The notes under the pieces are model-generated. The model worked only from the letters and a program-made list of their open reading frames with translations. It did no database searches and was not told the origin of the DNA. A stretch of 64,000 bases of DNA. Source: Lunularia cruciata (Eukaryota > Streptophyta > Marchantiopsida > Lunulariales > Lunulariaceae). A program made the position numbers and the translations under genes. The DNA lies in contig OX419758.1 of assembly GCA_948567375.1 (NCBI GenBank), forward strand, positions 2,423,001 through 2,487,000. The letters are read 5' to 3'. Shown here piece after piece: positions 13,401 to 23,829 of this stretch. Numbering within the stretch: the stretch's first letter is position 1; every line of letters starts with the position of its first letter.

Positions 13401-14425
13401 ACCTTCTGAGAGAAAATCCAAACTTTTGGACTTGAATCTAAGAGGGTTCTAAAAAAACCCTCATGACAAGTTCCAGAATTTTTGAATACAAGAAGGTTCC
13501 TATGACAATCCAATGGCAACATAATAATAGTATATTTGGTAATAATAGGTTGTTTCCTTGAGGATACGGGTTGGAAATGACCAAAAATGAAGGTAAAATT
13601 ACAAGTTATCCATTATTGCCTATTTAACCTCTTGGGAAAAAATCATTTCCAGAAGAGAGTAGAGTAACCACTTCTAGGTGCACTACAAAAAGAGAAAATC
13701 ACCAATGATCACACTCATGATAGATTTAATCTAGAGGATTCTTGATTTTTAAGGTTCATTCACAATGAAGATCACTCTATTGTGGGATAACTTGCTCTTC
13801 TTATCACTTGACCAAGCTCTTCATAGATACCCTTGTACTAGCCATGTAACTATTTGTACCTTAGTACCTTGTGAGTCAAAGGTTTATGAGATAGATTGCA
13901 CCAAGGTCTATTAAAATGACATTATTCAACTTCAAAAACAAAACAAGAGTGGAAATTTCCACAACTATTGTCACCCTATAGACTACAACTCATGACATAA
14001 TATAATACCCCTCCAAGAAGGTGCTAAATCACAAGAGTCTAGAGTGCTTAAAATACTTAATCACACATAAAAATGGTACTAAATGAGTCACTTGATGTTT
14101 GTCCACCAGCCTCCACCTAATTCTTGATTTCTACAAAGCACCTCAAGCATTACAATTTAGTTCCATCCAGATGATTCTTCTCACTCCAATTCTTCCACTC
14201 ATGCCATAAGATTCCTCACTTCCACTAAACTAAACATGGAAATGTTCTCACAAGATGTAGACTAACACACATACACAAACTCAAGAGTCTTGATGGTATA
14301 AAAAAATTCTATTATGCAAGAAAGATGGATCAAATAAACATAGTTATCATTAGGCTTAAGCCTTTCATTCAATTTCTACTTGGTTGTAGAGATATTCAAT
14401 GGCGATAATAGATGGAAATCCCTTA
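10481..14425. other. Decayed repeat-like sequence, no recognised gene
   Basis: Several short open frames occur on the minus strand (10679-10909, 10916-11125, 12820-13167). The longest, 115 codons at 12820-13167, contains WMHDWFLFKDLTVRRYLAW, which looks protein-like but matches no family I recognise. The frames are interrupted by many stops and the region is probably an old mobile element without identifiable ends. About 12365-12520 has imperfect direct repeats built on AAAACTCAAAGA and AGCATACAAA. No RNA gene was seen. Confidence 0.35.
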
Positions 14426-14851
14426 TGTAACAATATGGAGTTTAACAATGAAGTTAGTAAGGCTAACAAAGTAACAGATAAGACAAATTAGCCTAGAATA
14501 TTCTAGAAGTATCTAGGAAGCTTCTTGGGAAGCATTCTGGCTAGCTTAACTTGCACCTCAAGTAAGTAGCTTCTAGAAGGAAGCTTCTAGAAGCTTCTAA
14601 CTAGCTTAGCTTGCATGCCAAATAGACGGCTTCTATTAGGAAGCTTCTTGAGAAGCTTCCTAGTTAACTTGGCTTGCACTCCAAGAAAATGGTCGGAGTA
14701 AGCTTCTTGAGAAGCTTCTCAAGGGCCTTGTATGCTACCTATAAATACCAAAGCCAAAGTTCATGCTAGGCATTCAAAGTTTTCCCTCATTCAAGTGTCC
14801 CAATGTGAGCTTCCATTCTCTTATTTCTCTCCTTGGTCTTGGACTTTTACA
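14426..14851 (+). mobile_element. Solo LTR of the chromovirus family
   Basis: It starts TGTAACAATATGG and ends CTTTTACA. The same start and end flank the chromovirus copies at 22022, 27748 and 30879. It is flanked by CCTTA (14421-14425) and CCCTA (14852-14856), a five-base target-site duplication with one mismatch. No primer-binding site follows it, so this is a solo LTR left by LTR-LTR recombination. A TATAAATA box at 14740-14747 marks the likely retroelement promoter. Upstream of it sits a cluster of GAAnnTTC palindromes (see the separate regulatory entry). Confidence 0.8.
14580..14597. promoter_or_regulatory. Heat-shock-element-like array in LTR promoter
   Basis: GAAGCTTCTAGAAGCTTC provides four contiguous, perfectly phased inverted units (GAA, TTC, GAA, TTC, each separated by two bases), which is the consensus binding site for heat-shock factor trimers. 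Further GAAGCTTC dyads lie at 14640-14647, 14652-14659 and 14711-14718, all within about 170 bp upstream of the TATAAATA box. Comparable units occur in the related LTRs at 22022, 27748 and 30879. Binding itself is inferred from the consensus only. Confidence 0.6.
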
Positions 14852-14880
14852 CCCTAGTTACATCTAAGTCACTCAATGAT

Positions 14881-14905
14881 AATCTAATCTAATCTAATCT
14901 AATCT
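14881..14905. repeat. (AATCT)5 microsatellite
   Basis: Five perfect AATCT units. A short TTTA run lies nearby at about 14961-14980. Neither has a visible functional context. Confidence 0.85.
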
Positions 14906-15227
14906 ACAAACCCTAAATCTAATCATAGTCCATGTGGAATGGACATCTTTGCCTCTTGCCATTTATTTATTTATTTATTTCCATCATGTCCGGTGAAAAT
15001 CATAATTAAAGACCTTTGTATTGTAACCTAACTATCATGTACAAAATATGTACAACAACAAAATGTCTTGTACTACAACTAGAAAAACTATACTATCTTA
15101 TCTACAAAGTTGATCTTAGTCATTTGTGACAAAATTGGACTTTGCTCATTTTGCATGAAGTTATTGGCTACAATACTCGGATGCAAGACAATCTTTACGA
15201 TATATTGAGAACAAAGTATGAGGTTAC

Positions 15228-15395
15228 AAATAAAAAATGAAGTATGAGGTTTCATATGAGATTCAAAGATGAAATGAGTACAAGGTATGAAAACAAAATG
15301 AGTATGAGGTCCAAGGTTTGAGGTGCAAGGACAAAGCGAGTACATGATACAAGGAAAAATGAATAGTATGAGATAAGAACAAAAAAGAGAGCATG
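15228..15395. repeat. Degenerate minisatellite (left half), split by a retrotransposon
   Basis: Short irregular units built on GAGTACAAGGT and GAGGTCCAAGG fill this stretch. The same vocabulary resumes at 21774-21880, directly on the other side of the gypsy element at 15396-21768, so one minisatellite was interrupted by that insertion. The unit length is irregular and the array is decayed. Confidence 0.55.
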
Positions 15396-16129
15396 TGTAA
15401 TACTCCGAGGACAAGAGAAGAGAGAAAACACAGATTGCACACCCAAACATTCAATGCTCCAAGGGAACACCTTCTCTTTACTATATAGATAAAGAGGATC
15501 TCTTCTAAGGAAGCTCCACCCTAGGATTAGGGACATAGATAGGTGACATGTCAGCAAGCTCCACCCTTGGATTACTTACTTGGATGGGTGACATGTCTGG
15601 TCTAGGTCATATCTGGTTGGTCAAACAAGCTTTGACGAAGGGAATCTTTTAGGGAATCTTCCTGTAGGAATCTCAAAATCACATAAGGTACAATTGGAAA
15701 GCTCTCGACAAGACAAAGCACGGGGGAGGGAAGCCCTACCTTTCCTCTGTTGGGGAAAAATGTGCACATTTTTGAGGCCTAATTCATCCATTTAGGCCTC
15801 CAAAATTGCCTTCAAAGATTTCAGGCATATTTTGGTTCCTACTCTATTAGTAGAAGTCCCCTTTTTGTTGATACCTCTTTCTGATCTGTTTAGTCCATCA
15901 TGTGTAACATCCTTCCAGATGTTACAAAACCAATTCTCACCTTTAAATCATATGTCTAGCTATTGGTTCTAAGGTTCTCAAGTCTATTTCGGTTTTTGCC
16001 CAATTAGTAGAAGTACTCTTTTAGTGATACTTCTATCTTATCTATTTTGACCATCATGTATAACATCATTCTAGATGTTACCAAACCAAATTTCACATCA
16101 AGATCATATGGCTAGCTCTCGGTATTACA
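15396..16129 (-). repeat. 3' LTR of the gypsy element
   Basis: 734 bp, TGTAAT to ATTACA when read on the plus strand. It is homologous to 21001-21768 and to the solo LTRs at 26369-27104 and 32052-32603. It has one copy of a segment that is duplicated in the 5' LTR. On the minus strand the purine run at 16131-16146, just inside the LTR, is the polypurine tract. Confidence 0.9.
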
Positions 16130-16176
16130 GACCTCCCTCCTTTTAAGACACAATGTCCTCGTTGTGCAATTGTTGC

Positions 16177-19100
16177 TCATGGATGGATCTTCATGTGTGG
16201 TGGGAGCTCAAGGTGATAGGCCATAACGCCGATGCGATAAAGAATCAAGAAAGGCCCAATAAAATGAGGTCTGAGCTTACGAGGTCCAACTAATGTGAGG
16301 TTGATTGTCAATAGCCACACTTGATCCCCAACATTGAACTCCATGTGCCTATTGTGTGCATCAGCATATTTGCTTCTGTCAATTTTGTGCAATCTGTAAT
16401 CTGTGCTTGGCGCTCTCCACACCTTGTTGGATTCTAGAAACAAATGTGTTGATTGCATCAACCTTGGTAGCCACTAGACGGATCTTCATCAAGCTAGAAG
16501 GTGTGAAGGGATGCTCACCATACATGAGGAAGAATAGAGTGACATGGAGGTATTCACTGAATTGTGGAGGTATTCACTGAATTGTTGTAAGCAAATTCCA
16601 CCAACAAGAGTAGGGTGTCACACCTCTCTTGCTCTTCTAAGGTGAAGCCGCGTAACATGTCTTCAATTGTGCGATTAGCCCGCTCTGTTTGGCCATCTGT
16701 TTGTGGGTGGTAAGCTGTGGACATGGCCAACTTGGTTTTGAAGAAACCAAAGAGTGTTTGCCAAAACAAATTGGTGAATTGGGTGCCTCTATCAATGATG
16801 AGTACTCTAGACAAGCCATGGTGAGCAAAGACTGTATCTAAGTATAATTGAGCTAGTTGTGGAGCGGACACCTCCTTGGTGGTAGGGCGTACATGAATCA
16901 TTTTGCTGAGCCGGTCCACAAAGACCACAATGGAGTCAAACCCTGAGGTGGTCTTGGGTAATTCACAGACGAAATCCATACTCACTTGTTCTCAACGTTG
17001 GGTAGGAGTGGGGAGAGGTTGAAGGAGCTTTGCAAGAGCTTGATTAGAAGCTTTGTTCTGTTGATAAAGTAGGTAGCTACGCACATAGTCCATCATCATG
17101 TTGCTCATCTTGGGCCAATAGTAATGGTGCTTGACTGCATCCAAGGTCTTGTCCACTCCGACATGAGCTGCAATGGCCGAATCATGACATTCCGCTAGAA
17201 TGGTGGTGTGTAATTTTGGGACATTTGGGATCCATACTCTACCATCCCAAAAGGTGAGTCCTTGGGTGCTGGTGACACCTTTGGATGATTGTGCTTCTAC
17301 AATCTATAGATCAGTTTTTGTAGTAGCCAGAATCTCTTACTAGAATTCAAGGTTAATCTTAACCTCTGCCACCAAGTTGTTGGCCATTGGCATGCGGGTG
17401 AATGCATCTGCAAGTTGCTTCTTACCTTCCACGTAGGTGATTGTCATGTTGAAGCATTGTCGCCACTCTGCCCACCAAATTTGGCAACGAGATAGATCCT
17501 TCTGCGTCTCAAAGTAGACTAGAGGTTTGTGGTCTATCTCGACTACAAATGCCTTCTCACCCAGGTAGTGCTTCCAATGCTTGGTCGCTAGAACAATGGC
17601 CAGCTCTTCTCGTTCTATAGTGTGGTAGTTGCGCTCTGTCGGTAACAACTTGTGAGAGAAATATGCAATTGGATGCCATCCGTCATGCCACTCTTGTTGT
17701 AGGATTGCTCCTATTGCTACACTTGATGCATTTGTAGCCAACTTGATTGGACGTTTTGGGTCTTACCACTTCAAGATTGGTGCATGTAGCAAGATGGCCT
17801 TCAATTCTTGAAAGGCCAACTCTTATGCAGTTCCCCATGTCCACTTCTTCCCCTTGCCAAGTAGTGCACTTAAAGGCTGTGCAACCTTGGAGAAGTCCTT
17901 GACAAATCTACGATAGAATCCCGTCAACCCCAAGAAGCTCTTAAGTTGAGTCTGATCTTCTAGGGCACTCCACTTTTGAATGACTTCTATTTTATCTGTC
18001 AATACTTAAATGCCCTCTGCACTTATTCTATGCCCTAAGTAGTCTACTTCAGACTTGCCAAACTCACACTTTGAGATTTTGGCGTACAACTGATTCTATC
18101 TTAGAATCTGGAGGACCTCTCGTAGGTGTTGTTTGTGTTCTGTCATCATGCTACTATATATTAAGATATCATCCAAGAAAACGATAATAGACTTATCCAA
18201 GTATGGAAAAAATATGTCATTCATTAGACTCATGAAAGTGGCAGGTGCATTGGTGAGGCCAAAAGGTATCACAAGATACTCAAAGTGGCCATACTTGGTT
18301 CAAAAGGCGGTTTTGTACACATCCTCCTCTGCAATTTGGATTTGATTGTAACCGCTCTGCAAGTCCAGTTTGGTGAAGTATCTTGCTCCATGGAGTTGAT
18401 CAAACAGGTCATCCATGCGAGGTAAGGGGTATTTGTTCTTCACGGTTTGCTGATTGAGACCCCGATAGTCAATGCACATGCGCATTGTACCATCCTTCTT
18501 GTTCACAAACAAGATAGGGGCCCCATATGGTGATATGCTAAGTTGAATGAACCCTTTCTGTAGCATCTCCTCAATTTGAGTCTTACACTCCTCCAACTCA
18601 TGAGGTGATAGGCGATATGGGGCCTTACAAGGAGGTGTCTTCCCCAAGAATGTCTTTATTTTGTGATCTACTTGCCTTTTTGGTGGTAATCCTGAGGGTA
18701 GATCATCAAGAAAGACATCTTGAAACTCATCCACCACATCCTTCAATTTCTCAGGAATTTGTCCATCGAGTTGTGCACTCTGGACTTCTCTTATTAGACC
18801 CATAAAACATCTATCGGTCTTACAGACAGTTGCCGTCCATACGACATATAGAGGCAATTTCTGCTTGTGTGATTTTTCTTTAACCCTAATGATTGACCAT
18901 TGGTGGGTTCTCACTACTTTCTCCCTCCAATCCACCATAGGGTTGTATTGCTCCATCCATGGCATGCCTAAAATTGCATCATAACAAGCTAATTGTATCA
19001 CTCGCCACTCAATTACTTCTTGATATTCTCCTACAGAGAGGGTTACTCGTCTAGGTAATGATGCAATCCTCTTTGTTTGCCCATTTGGTAACTCTACTTC

Positions 19101-19337
19101 TTCACTTCCATCTCTCTCTAGATCCATTCCCAATCTTATTGCAACAGAGTGAGACAAGAAATTCTCTGTTGCTCCCGCATCTATTAATACTCTCACTTGA
19201 TTACCTTCTAGGAATCCATTCACAACAATCAATTGTGAGGTTGCCTTTTGGGATCTTTGCGCATTATTCTTCTTCCTTCTCTCGCTTCTCTGCTTCCTTA
19301 TTGAGCCAGTAAGGCCACGGGGTACATTTACTAGCAA
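16177..19337 (-). pseudogene. gypsy pol: protease, reverse transcriptase, RNase H, integrase
   Basis: Read downward from 19337. An aspartic protease has [13 protein letters not shown], with DAGAT at the catalytic site. The reverse transcriptase segment runs to the stop at 18300 with [20 protein letters not shown] and [14 protein letters not shown]; across that stop the frame continues with the catalytic [12 protein letters not shown]. RNase H occupies 17741-17340, with EREELAIVLATKHW, IDHKPLVYF and ADAFTRMP; the usual TDAS is ATNASS here, so one catalytic Asp is lost. Integrase lies at 16985-16177, with IIDRGTQFTN, AYHPQTDGQTERANRT and a GPF-type C-terminus (FIGPFLILYR). Several in-frame stops between 18300 and 17750 and after 16554 make it a pseudogene. 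Confidence 0.88.
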
Positions 19338-19395
19338 TCTTTGTTTTCCGAAGTGATTTCCACCTCCCCCTCTTCAATGTGCCTCTCCATGTTGT

Positions 19396-20385
19396 TCAAA
19401 AATTGCCTATACAAAGGCCAAGGGAAATAGTGCGATAGTTGGTAGATATGTGCTCAATACGGCCACAATTGTAACAACGGCGTTGTTTTCCTTGAGCTCC
19501 TTCTCCTTGTGGGACTCCATCTCTTTGTTCTTCTACCCGTCCCCGCTCTCCTTGAAGCAATCGTGCTCCTCGATCCTGGAATCGAAGGTTGCACAATTCC
19601 ATGGAGACTGGTCCACCCATGTGTGGCATTTCTGCCCAATATTGTTGAGGTAAAACTACTCCTTCACCTCCACCTAATGCTCTTGCTATCCTCTGCGCAC
19701 AAGCAATGGCTTCAAATACCATGCAAGGGTTTTGCACCATGAATTCTTGGCAAATCCGCTCTTTCAACCCTCATTTGAAATTGTCGAGAGCCTCTGCTGG
19801 ACTCATGTCAGTAATTGCAACTTGTAGATCCAAAAATGCCTCCACATACTCTTGTACGCTATTCTTTTGTCTCAATCCACATAGTCGGGTTTGAGCCATC
19901 TGCACAAAATCCACCGATTGGAAATTCTTAAGTAGTCCTTCTTGCATTGCTGTCCATGTGACCTCCCTTCTCTCTGCCAGCATGGATCGTTCCCAAGCAT
20001 CATACCATGTGAGTGCTTTATCGGTCAAGTACCCACATGCAAACACTCTTGCATCATACTCTGTAATCTCTGTTGAGAACAATTAAAAATATCGATTCAT
20101 TCTCGAGATCCAATTTTCCACTACTGCCATCATACGCTGCCCCTTGTAAGGCTTAATGTTGCAAGTCTTCTTCAGCAATGTGGCTTCATTGCTGATAGGG
20201 TTTGTAGGCACGGGTGCCTCTCCAAGTACTTCAGTCGCAAGTATTGGGTTTTGAGACGGCTCTTCTTCTTGCATAGCTTGATCGTTCTTGAGGATTTGTA
20301 TTTGACTTTGTAATGTCTCCATGGTCATCTTAATCTCTTGAAATTCATTCAACATCCCTTGCATTCCTTGCATTAGCTCTTGCAA
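19396..20385 (-). pseudogene. gypsy gag: capsid and zinc knuckle, with in-frame stops
   Basis: One reading frame runs from Met at 20385 to 19396, broken by stops at 20083-20085 and 19771-19773. The first about 60 residues are a coiled-coil-like Met/Gln/Glu-rich helix. The middle is a retrotransposon gag capsid (KALTWYDAWERSM, VQEYVEAFLDLQVAI). Near the C-terminus is a zinc knuckle, CYNCGRIEHISTNY, in which the final Cys has become Tyr. pol starts about 60 bp further on in a different frame. The two stops and the lost knuckle Cys argue against a working Gag. Confidence 0.85.
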
Positions 20386-20987
20386 CTACGGATCCATGGT
20401 TCCTGCAACACTCAATTGCTAATGTCTACTTCAATACAGAGTCAATATAATCACTCTGGAAGGCGCACAAACTATCAGAACTACCATTGGGACCTCAGAA
20501 GCTATCACTCGTTGATAATACTCCTCACTAAAATTCCTAACCACAAAATCTCTAAACATCACTTTCGGCCTCACTACTTAACGGATTTCTACTTGAGTGT
20601 TGAAAGGGAGAGGATTTGGGACATTCATATCCATTTTATCATAATAGAATGTAGATTGTCAAATCCCACTCTTTGTCATATATCACCACAGGTAGAATCA
20701 CCGGGTTTGGTGAGTTCATCACTCTGTCCATGAATTCCATACCAAAGTGATAAACTAGCAATACCCTCATCTGCTCATGCTGGATGTACATAACCTTGAT
20801 GTGGAATGGGGTTGAGAATGGAAAGCTAGGTGCGGGAAATTGTCCTCCCAGCGCATCCATCCCATCCGCTCTCTAAAGTCCTTCCTAAGTCTAGCAATTA
20901 CTCTATGTTCTCCACCTCAAATTACTCAGTTTCAGTAGTTCGTGCTATTCCAAGAAGGGTGATCCACTCTCTTGGACTAGAACACTC

Positions 20988-20999
20988 GATCTGATACCA
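20988..20999 (-). other. Primer-binding site (initiator tRNA-Met type)
   Basis: Read on the minus strand, one base inside the 5' LTR, the sequence is TGGTATCAGATC, close to the TGGTATCAGAGC complement of plant initiator tRNA-Met. It fixes the element's polarity and the LTR inner boundary. Confidence 0.85.
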
Positions 21000-21000
21000 T

Positions 21001-21768
21001 TGTAATACTCCGAGGACAAGAGAAGAGAGAAAACACAGATTGCACACTCAAACATTCAATGCCCTAAGGGAGCACCTTCTCTTTATTATATAGACAAAGA
21101 GGATCTCCTCCAAGGAAGCTCCACCTTAGGATTAGAGACATAGATAGGTGACATGTCAGCAAGCTCTACCCTAGGATTAGGGACACGGATAGGTGACATG
21201 TCAGCAAGCTCCACCCTTGGATTACTTACTTGGATGAGTGACATGTCTGGTTGGTCAAACAAGCTTTGACCAGAGGGAATCTTTTAGGGAATCTTCCTAT
21301 AGGAATCTCAGAATCACGTAAGGTACTGTTGGAAAGCTCTCAACAAGACAAAGCAAGGGGGAGGGAAGGCCAACCTTTCTTGCATTTGGGGAGGGGGGAA
21401 TTTGCACATTTCCAAGGCCTAATTCATCTGTTTAGGCCTCCAAAATTGCCTTCAAAGATTTCAGGCATATTTTGGTTCCTACTCTATTAGTAGAAGTCCC
21501 CTTTTGGTGATACCTCTTTTTGATCTGTTTAGTCCATCATGTGTAACATCCTTCAAGATGTTACCAAACCAATTCTCACCTTTAAATCATATGTCTAGCA
21601 ATTGGTTCTAAGGTTCTCAAGTATATTTTGGTTTTTGCCATATTAGTAGAAGTACTCTTTTGGTGATACTTCTATCTTATCTATTTTGACCATCATGTAT
21701 AACATCATACTAGACGTTACCAAACCAAATTTCACATCTAGATCATATGACTAGCTCTTGGTATTACA
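21001..21768 (-). repeat. 5' LTR of the gypsy element, with 45-bp tandem duplication
   Basis: 768 bp, TGTAAT to ATTACA on the plus strand. Two imperfect 45-bp units start at 21128 and 21173 (phrase GGTGACATGTCAGCAAGCT in each); the 3' LTR and the solo LTR at 26369 have one. It also lacks a short TCTAGGTC segment found in the others. These differences show that the two LTRs evolved separately after insertion. Confidence 0.88.
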
Positions 21769-21773
21769 ACATG

Positions 21774-21880
21774 CTCTGAGGACAAAACAAGTACAAGGTC
21801 CAAGGTACAAAGTACAAGAAAAAAACAAATAGTACAAGGTTTGAGGTACAAAAAAAATTACAAGGTACAAGGTCAACATC
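21774..21880. repeat. Degenerate minisatellite (right half)
   Basis: Units of AAGGTCCAAGGTACAAAGTAC type, continuing the array at 15228-15395 across the inserted gypsy element. See that entry. Confidence 0.55.
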
Positions 21881-22021
21881 CATATTATTGTACCTTTATA
21901 TGATATTAACTTTAGCTACAAACCTCAAAATGCTATGATTTGATGTTAATGGAAAGCCCTTGAGAAGCCACTTCTAATGAAGCAAAGATTGCTCCATTTC
22001 AAAATTTGATCATAGAGATAT

Positions 22022-22626
22022 TATAAGAATATGGAGTTTATTGAAGAAATTAGTCAAGGTTAATAAAGTAGTAAATGGAACAATTTACCCTAAATATTCT
22101 AAAAGTATCTAGAAATTTACTTCACAAGTATTGAGTAACGTGCATGCCAAGTGATGGCTTCTAGGAGGAAGCAAAAGCTTCTTGGCTAGCTTAGCTTACA
22201 CCCCAAGTAGGTTGTTTCTAGAAGGAAACTTCTAGAAACTTGGTACCTCCCAAGTATTGAGTAATATGCATACCAAGTGATGGCTTCTAGGAGGAAGCAA
22301 AATCTTCTTAGCTAGCTTAGCTTATACCCCAAGTAGGTAGTTTCTAGAAGAAAACTTCTAGAAGCTTCCAACTAGCTTAGTTTGTATGCCAAGTAAGTTA
22401 TTTCTAAAAGGAAGCTTCTTGAGAATTTTCTCTGTTAATTGGCTTGCATGCCAAGAGAGCGGCTCAAGGAAGCTTCTTGAGAAGCTTCTCAAGAGCCTTG
22501 TATGTTCCTTACAAATACCAAAGCCAAAGCTCATGCTAGACACTTGGAGTTTCACACACTCAAGTGTCCCAATGTGATCTATGATCTACATTATCCTATT
22601 TCTCTCCATGGTCTTGATCTTTTACA
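22022..22626 (+). repeat. 5' LTR of chromovirus copy 1, with duplicated HSE block
   Basis: The start is degenerate (TATAAGAATATGG against TGTAACAATATGG in its relatives); the end is CTTTTACA. An internal tandem duplication of about 125 bp (about 22123-22245 and 22246-22368) doubles a block carrying GAA/TTC palindromes: TTC-GAA at 22216-22223 with GAA-TTC-GAA at 22225-22237, and TTC-GAA-TTC at 22356-22368. The downstream GAAGCTTC units before about 22500 are shared with the solo LTR at 14426. Confidence 0.8.
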
Positions 22627-22627
22627 T

Positions 22628-22638
22628 TGGTATTAGAG
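22628..22638 (+). other. Primer-binding site, degenerate
   Basis: TGGTATTAGAG directly follows the 5' LTR and differs by one base from the initiator tRNA-Met-type TGGTATCAGAG. Confidence 0.75.
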
Positions 22639-22959
22639 TAGGAATAGGATAGATGGAATTTATGGATCACCAAATCCATTTCCACTAAATTGTTGAGATT
22701 TTTACATTTGAGTACTAATCGAGTATCATTTCACATAGTTTATCATCTCACACTTTGGGTAAATTTTTTTGAATACAATCACCTTGTCCAAAGAACCCTT
22801 AGTACTTCAGATTGTAACTTATGGAGAGCGAGGGATGTGTTGCATTTATGTGTTAATAAATTAGATAGATTGTGGGTGGTGTGATACGGTAGTAACCATG
22901 GTGGCAATACCCAAGGTTAACATTACTATGCAACAATATATCAAATGCCTTACTCAATT

Positions 22960-23800
22960 GTTCGATGAATGAGATCATCAACAACTAGAGCACATAAAGA
23001 GAGTGCTAATTGAGGAGGAGAAGACCAAATCCAATTTCCAAAACCCAAGGTTTGGAAGGCAAGAATCTTCCGAGTGCAATGGAGAATTTTATGTTTAATT
23101 GTAAATGTTATTTTGAAGCTACCAATCTTCAAGATGAACGGAAAAAAATTCTCTTGGCTTCCAACCAATTGGATGGAGTAGCAAATCTATGGTGACAATT
23201 CTGAATGGAGCAAGCTAAATGGCAAATTGTTGCACCAATCTTGATATAGGCAAAATTCAAGAGCGTAATAATTTGTTGATTCCAAACTCTAAATATCACA
23301 AGGTACATAACATAAGATGGCAGAGTTGAAGTAGATTGGCTCTATAAGAAATTACGTCACATAATTCTAGAACACCATCTTGTTGATTCTAGATATACTT
23401 GAAGGTGAAACTTTGGATTGATTTTTGAGGGGCTTAAAGTCACAAACCAAATTAGAGGTAACTATGTGAGCGCCATAACACTTTGAAGAAACCATGCGGT
23501 TGGCAAAATGCTTTGATTCCTTGGTTGCAACAACTTGGTCTTGACCTTAACCTCCATAGAACATACCAATACACTACACATAAGTGGAGTAGCCGACACC
23601 AATGGTGATTGATACCATTCAAGGGAGACCACTTGGCACTACAAAGAAACTGTGACCAAATGGTGATTGTTTTTATTCTTGCCAAATTTGACATTGCATT
23701 GCTGAATGCCCGCTTAAGAATCTATGACCTCAACAAGTTGTCCAAATGGAATTTATGGATGAGAATGATCCGGGAAACAAAGAATCCCAATAGGAGAATT
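22960..23800 (+). pseudogene. Chromovirus gag relic
   Basis: A capsid-like segment at about 23060-23195 reads NFMFNCKCYFEATNLQDER and then LASNQLDGVANLW, the usual plant gypsy Gag pattern. At about 23668-23718 a zinc knuckle can be traced as CFYSCQI-stop-HCIAECPLK, with a stop in place of the Gly before His. Frames are broken throughout. Confidence 0.7.
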
Positions 23801-23829
23801 CAAGCCACCTACTAGGAACTTGATTAGTT

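Larger units (their letters stand above)
15396..21768 (-). mobile_element. Ty3/gypsy LTR retrotransposon, full structure, coding-defective
   Basis: The element is on the minus strand: 5' LTR 21001-21768, primer-binding site 20988-20999, gag 20385-19396, pol 19337-16177, polypurine tract 16131-16146, 3' LTR 15396-16129. LTRs begin TGTAAT and end ATTACA. Flanking five-mers GCATG (15391-15395) and ACATG (21769-21773) form a target-site duplication with one mismatch. The primer site reads TGGTATCAGATC on the minus strand, matching the 3' end of initiator Met tRNA as in many plant gypsy elements. The LTRs have diverged by substitutions and indels and both reading frames carry stops, so this copy is old and cannot move on its own. 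I see no chromodomain after the integrase. Confidence 0.92.

Noticed and set aside
18605-20733. Plus-strand open frames across 18.1-20.7 kb
   Set aside because: All are opposite the minus-strand gag-pol of the gypsy element and have no independent features.
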